64,000 nucleotides of DNA from Romboutsia lituseburensis DSM 797 (GTDB lineage Bacteria > Bacillota > Clostridia > Peptostreptococcales > Peptostreptococcaceae), in NCBI RefSeq assembly GCF_900103615.1, contig NZ_FNGW01000007.1, positions 95,160 to 159,159 of the forward strand, given 5' to 3'. This document shows positions 61,799 to 64,000 of the stretch, one piece after another (position 1 is the first letter of the stretch; each line of letters begins with the position of its first letter). The notes below the pieces were generated by a model. That model searched no databases and was not told the origin of the DNA. It saw only the letters and a list, made by a program, of their open reading frames with translations. The position numbers and the translations under genes are program-made.

Positions 61799-62299
61799 CC
61801 CCCTTTATACAATATATATTCTATAAAGTAATAACTTATTAATAAATATCAAGTTAAATATAATTCAAATAACATAAATTCTTATAATATGACGAGGGAT
61901 TATTTTGTGATATTTTAGTGAACACTTTATAATATACTTATATTAATTTTTATAAAAGGTGAAGATGTTATAAGTAGTTATAATAGATGGTGAAACTAGA
62001 GCTATATTATAAGCCGAGAAATTAAATTTAAAGAAATAGGGATTAATTAAAAATTAGTTAATTTAATTATTAGTTTATATATCTAAGTGAAGTCATAGGA
62101 GGCGTACAGAAAGGATTCAAATCTATTTCAATGTATTTATATTATATTTCTTAAAATAGATTCAATACAGAGTAACACAATTGTAATACAAATAAAATAT
62201 TATAAAAATTAAAACTTAAAAATATAAAATGAAACAACTAAAGATATTGTAAATACTAGTTTGTACAAAAACATAAAAAATAGAAAAAACTTACTTATA
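61799..62299. other. Gene-free right end of the island
   Basis: AT-rich and without a convincing reading frame, promoter or repeat, apart from a weak inverted repeat of AATCTATTT-like sequence near 62119-62165. The att-like copy follows directly. Confidence 0.45.
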
Positions 62300-62321
62300 G
62301 ACTCTCCTCGTCTCCAACATT
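62300..62321 (+). repeat. Right att-like copy of the ssrA end
   Basis: GACTCTCCTCG plus TCTCCAACATT, 20 of 22 identical to the ssrA end at 54312-54333. No tRNA-like structure surrounds it, so it is a copy rather than a gene. Confidence 0.7.
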
Positions 62322-62337
62322 GAAATCCACAAAAAAT

Positions 62338-62362
62338 ATCAAATATTTAGTTGATATTTTTT
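62338..62362 (+). terminator. Terminator just right of the att-like copy
   Basis: AAATATCAA pairs with TTGATATTT around ATATTTAG, then further T residues. It may be the original ssrA terminator displaced by the island. Confidence 0.65.
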
Positions 62363-62418
62363 TTATAAAAAGAATTGTGGTTGAAAAAAATGTGAGATAT
62401 ATCTCCTCATAAAGTTAA

Positions 62419-62616
62419 ATGATAACTGAAATAATGATAGTTGAAGAATTTGAAAATATAATAGAAAGTGCATTAAATTAAACCACACACTTAATACTAT
62501 TAGGTATAAGCCTGCCAATATATGATGATTACTATATACGTAGTATAAATTCAATATTAAAAAGAACATCTAAAAAAGCATCAGTAGAAAAGTTAACATA
62601 CAAAAAATTGAGTTAG
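62419..62616 (+). pseudogene. Broken gene remnant, possibly SIR2/AbiH-like C terminus
   Basis: One frame reads MITEIMIVEEFENIIESALN, stop (62479-62481), then continues as THLILLGISLPIYDDYYIRS and on to a second stop at 62614-62616. The LLGISLP-x-x-D-x-x-I pattern resembles the strand-loop end of SIR2-like and AbiH-like defence proteins (GxSLxxxD). A single in-frame stop splits it. The family assignment is by eye and weak. Confidence 0.35.
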
Positions 62617-62754
62617 ATAATAAGAGGATAGATTAAAGCTTATTTTGTTGAATTATATGTATAACAATAAAGAGAAAAAATTACAATAATAAAACTTATT
62701 AGCTTTTATTAACAAACTCTGTTAAACTTAAATAATACTAATTTAAAGATCGAG

Positions 62755-63408
62755 GTGTTTATCATAAACAATTACAAAACAACAAAGAATAATTATGAGA
62801 CTCAAGGTTCAGTTACTAATATAACAATACTTAAAAAGAATGGTTCTGAGCTTATAGCTAAAATAGATACAGAAGATTTAGAAAAGGTACAAGCAATGGG
62901 AGTTTGGTTTGCAGAATGGCATAAAGACTTCAATAGTTACTTAGTTCAAAATATAACTATAACTAAGGATAATAAAAAAGTGAAAAGTACTAAAAGAAAT
63001 ATCCAATCAGTAGTATTGGATACTCAATCAAACGCTCCAATTAGACATATAAATGGAGATACTTTAGATAACAGAAAATCTAACTTAGAGCTTGTTAACC
63101 AAAAGGAAAAAAATGAATATGAGAATATAGATGACGAAACAATAGCTGTAATACTAAAAGATAGATATGGTAAGCCACAAGCAAAGGCGTTAGTATCGGT
63201 TAAAGATCTAGATAGAGTGATAAATAAAAGGTATACATGGGTATATTCAAAAGGGTATAAACAACCTAGAGTAATTGCACATATTCCAGGTGGTAAGGTA
63301 TATATGGAAGATGTAATAATGCATCCAAGTGAAGAAGAAAGAGTTCATCATATTAATTTAAATCCATTAGATAATAGAAGAAAAAACTTAGAAAATAAAT
63401 TAAAATAA
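62755..63408 (+). CDS. Tandem HNH endonuclease-like protein (start codon uncertain)
   Basis: Two similar halves, each ending in an HNH_3-type motif: RHINGDTLDNRKSNLEL (near residue 98) and HHINLNPLDNRRKNLE (near 199). Each half starts with a DLEKV/DLDRV segment and a tryptophan-containing strand, as in AP2/HNH homing endonucleases. The GTG at 62755 overlaps the GAGGTG ribosome binding site. The codon at ideal distance (62764) is ATA, followed by NNYKTTKNN, suggesting ATG changed to ATA. The next internal ATG is far inside. It may be weakly translated or a recent pseudogene. Confidence 0.7.
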   Translation: MFIINNYKTTKNNYETQGSVTNITILKKNGSELIAKIDTEDLEKVQAMGVWFAEWHKDFNSYLVQNITITKDNKKVKSTKRNIQSVVLDTQSNAPIRHINGDTLDNRKSNLELVNQKEKNEYENIDDETIAVILKDRYGKPQAKALVSVKDLDRVINKRYTWVYSKGYKQPRVIAHIPGGKVYMEDVIMHPSEEERVHHINLNPLDNRRKNLENKLK

Positions 63409-63490
63409 TTATATAGATATAAAAAAGGAATTACAATCTTTTGGACGAGAATGTGATTTCTATGTATAAATAACTGAATTATTTTTATCA

Positions 63491-63525
63491 GAATCACTCT
63501 TATTGCTAATAAGAGTGATTTTTAA
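63491..63525 (+). terminator. Terminator after the HNH gene
   Basis: AATCACTCTTA pairs with TAAGAGTGATT, followed by TTT. Confidence 0.85.
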
Positions 63526-63949
63526 TTATAAAAATAAGATGAAATTTAATTACTATAATTATATTATTTAAAAATCTATTAAGAACATACTAGATAAATA
63601 TTGAATTAGGTTTTCTTCAGTTAAAATATTAAGGATATCTCATTTAGAATATAAATTATCATTAGTAAAACTTTTATTGACAGAAATATATTTGTAGCTA
63701 TATTTTTATTTCATATTTTCCATCAATAAAACATCATATGTTATTAAAAAAGTTTTGAAATAGTAAAGATAAAATATAATTTTTAGGATAGGATAAGTTA
63801 TGTATAGATTTAAATAATTTAATAAAAGAATCTATCATTTTAGTTATAGCATCAATGAATTTTGTAGTAACTTACTAAAAAGTGCGTACTTGTTAATGGG
63901 TGTATACTAATCTATTATTAAAATATAATATTTTTACGAGGAGGAAATT
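63526..63949. other. AT-rich spacer before the right-edge gene
   Basis: About 420 bases with no reading frame that I support. Near 63872-63911 the sequence TTACTAAAAAGTGCGTACTTG...GTATACTAAT contains short TACT/AGTA and GTAC/GTATAC repeats of the kind bound by HxlR-family regulators. This is a weak suggestion. Confidence 0.35.
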
Positions 63950-64000
63950 ATGAAAAGAGAAATAGAAGTATTTGACTATGCCAGTGAAATTATGAAGGGT
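63950..64000 (+). CDS. Start of a flavin-reductase-like protein (cut by window end)
   Basis: Seventeen codons are visible (MKREIEVFDYASEIMKG) after a GAGGAGG site. The start closely resembles clostridial flavin reductase/flavoredoxin family proteins, whose N terminus reads like KREIxVFDYAxEIMK. The rest lies outside the window, so the call rests on this short segment. Confidence 0.6.
   Translation, partial: MKREIEVFDYASEIMKG

Larger units (their letters stand above)
54312..62321 (+). mobile_element. Degraded genomic island inserted at the 3' end of ssrA
   Basis: The last 22 bases around the ssrA 3' end (54312-54333) recur with two mismatches at 62300-62321. Between them lie a broken tyrosine integrase and accessory genes that are not conserved housekeeping functions. 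ssrA is a favoured target of tyrosine-recombinase islands. The mismatched right copy and broken integrase suggest an old, immobile element. An excision assay or comparison with an empty site would prove the limits. Confidence 0.72.

Overview
The window is low-GC, AT-rich Firmicute DNA. Gene content points to an anaerobic, spore-forming member of the Clostridia, most likely the family Peptostreptococcaceae (Clostridioides, Paraclostridium, Romboutsia and relatives). The evidence is an [FeFe] hydrogenase, two alpha/beta-type small acid-soluble spore protein genes, a sigma-54-driven cysteine desulfidase with its own activator, a T-box valS, and strong purine-rich ribosome binding sites. The genus cannot be fixed by eye.

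Bases 1-24600 are mostly housekeeping and short operons. They hold the end of a phosphate transporter operon (pstB, phoU), glutamate dehydrogenase, an aromatic-acid exporter-like protein, the hydrogenase, two polysaccharide deacetylases, a T-box leader with valS, folC, spore genes, and an activator plus sigma-54 promoter driving the cysteine desulfidase gene. Bases 24661-28189 (minus strand) are a lysine/diaminopimelate operon (asd-dapA-dapB-dapH). A divergent M20 deacetylase next to it may supply the deacetylation step of the same pathway.

Bases 29918-46293 run from a spore protein/methyltransferase/hslO group through rpoN into a nearly complete lower-glycolysis cluster (cggR-gap-pgk-tpiA-gpmI-eno). 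A glycerate-use module (CdaR-type regulator, glycerate kinase, GntP-type permease) and pyk follow. The glycerate module sits between the enzymes that use its product: glycerate kinase makes phosphoglycerate, and eno and pyk carry it to pyruvate. rpoN lies about 10 kb from the one clear sigma-54 promoter of the window.

Bases 46563-54331 carry secG, rubrerythrin followed by a truncated Fur/PerR remnant, rnr, a solitary TnpB-like gene with an unusual active site, smpB and ssrA (tmRNA). A degraded genomic island of about 8 kb follows, from the 3' end of ssrA to an imperfect 22-bp copy of that end at 62300-62321. It holds an SF2 helicase gene followed by a 101-aa gene, a membrane-inserted M28 peptidase-like gene, a tyrosine integrase broken at its 5' end, a two-TM protein, a structured non-coding stretch and a gene with a ParB-like DGNH motif. 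Beyond the right att-like copy lie remnants of a possible SIR2/AbiH-like gene, a tandem HNH protein whose start codon may be lost, and the start of a flavin-reductase-like gene at the right edge.

The best candidates for undescribed biology are the helicase/small protein/M28 cassette of the ssrA island, the zinc-ribbon-less TnpB-like gene with a candidate guide-RNA scaffold downstream, and the reduction of a likely rbr-perR operon to rbr plus a PerR tail with a Fur-type operator still in place.
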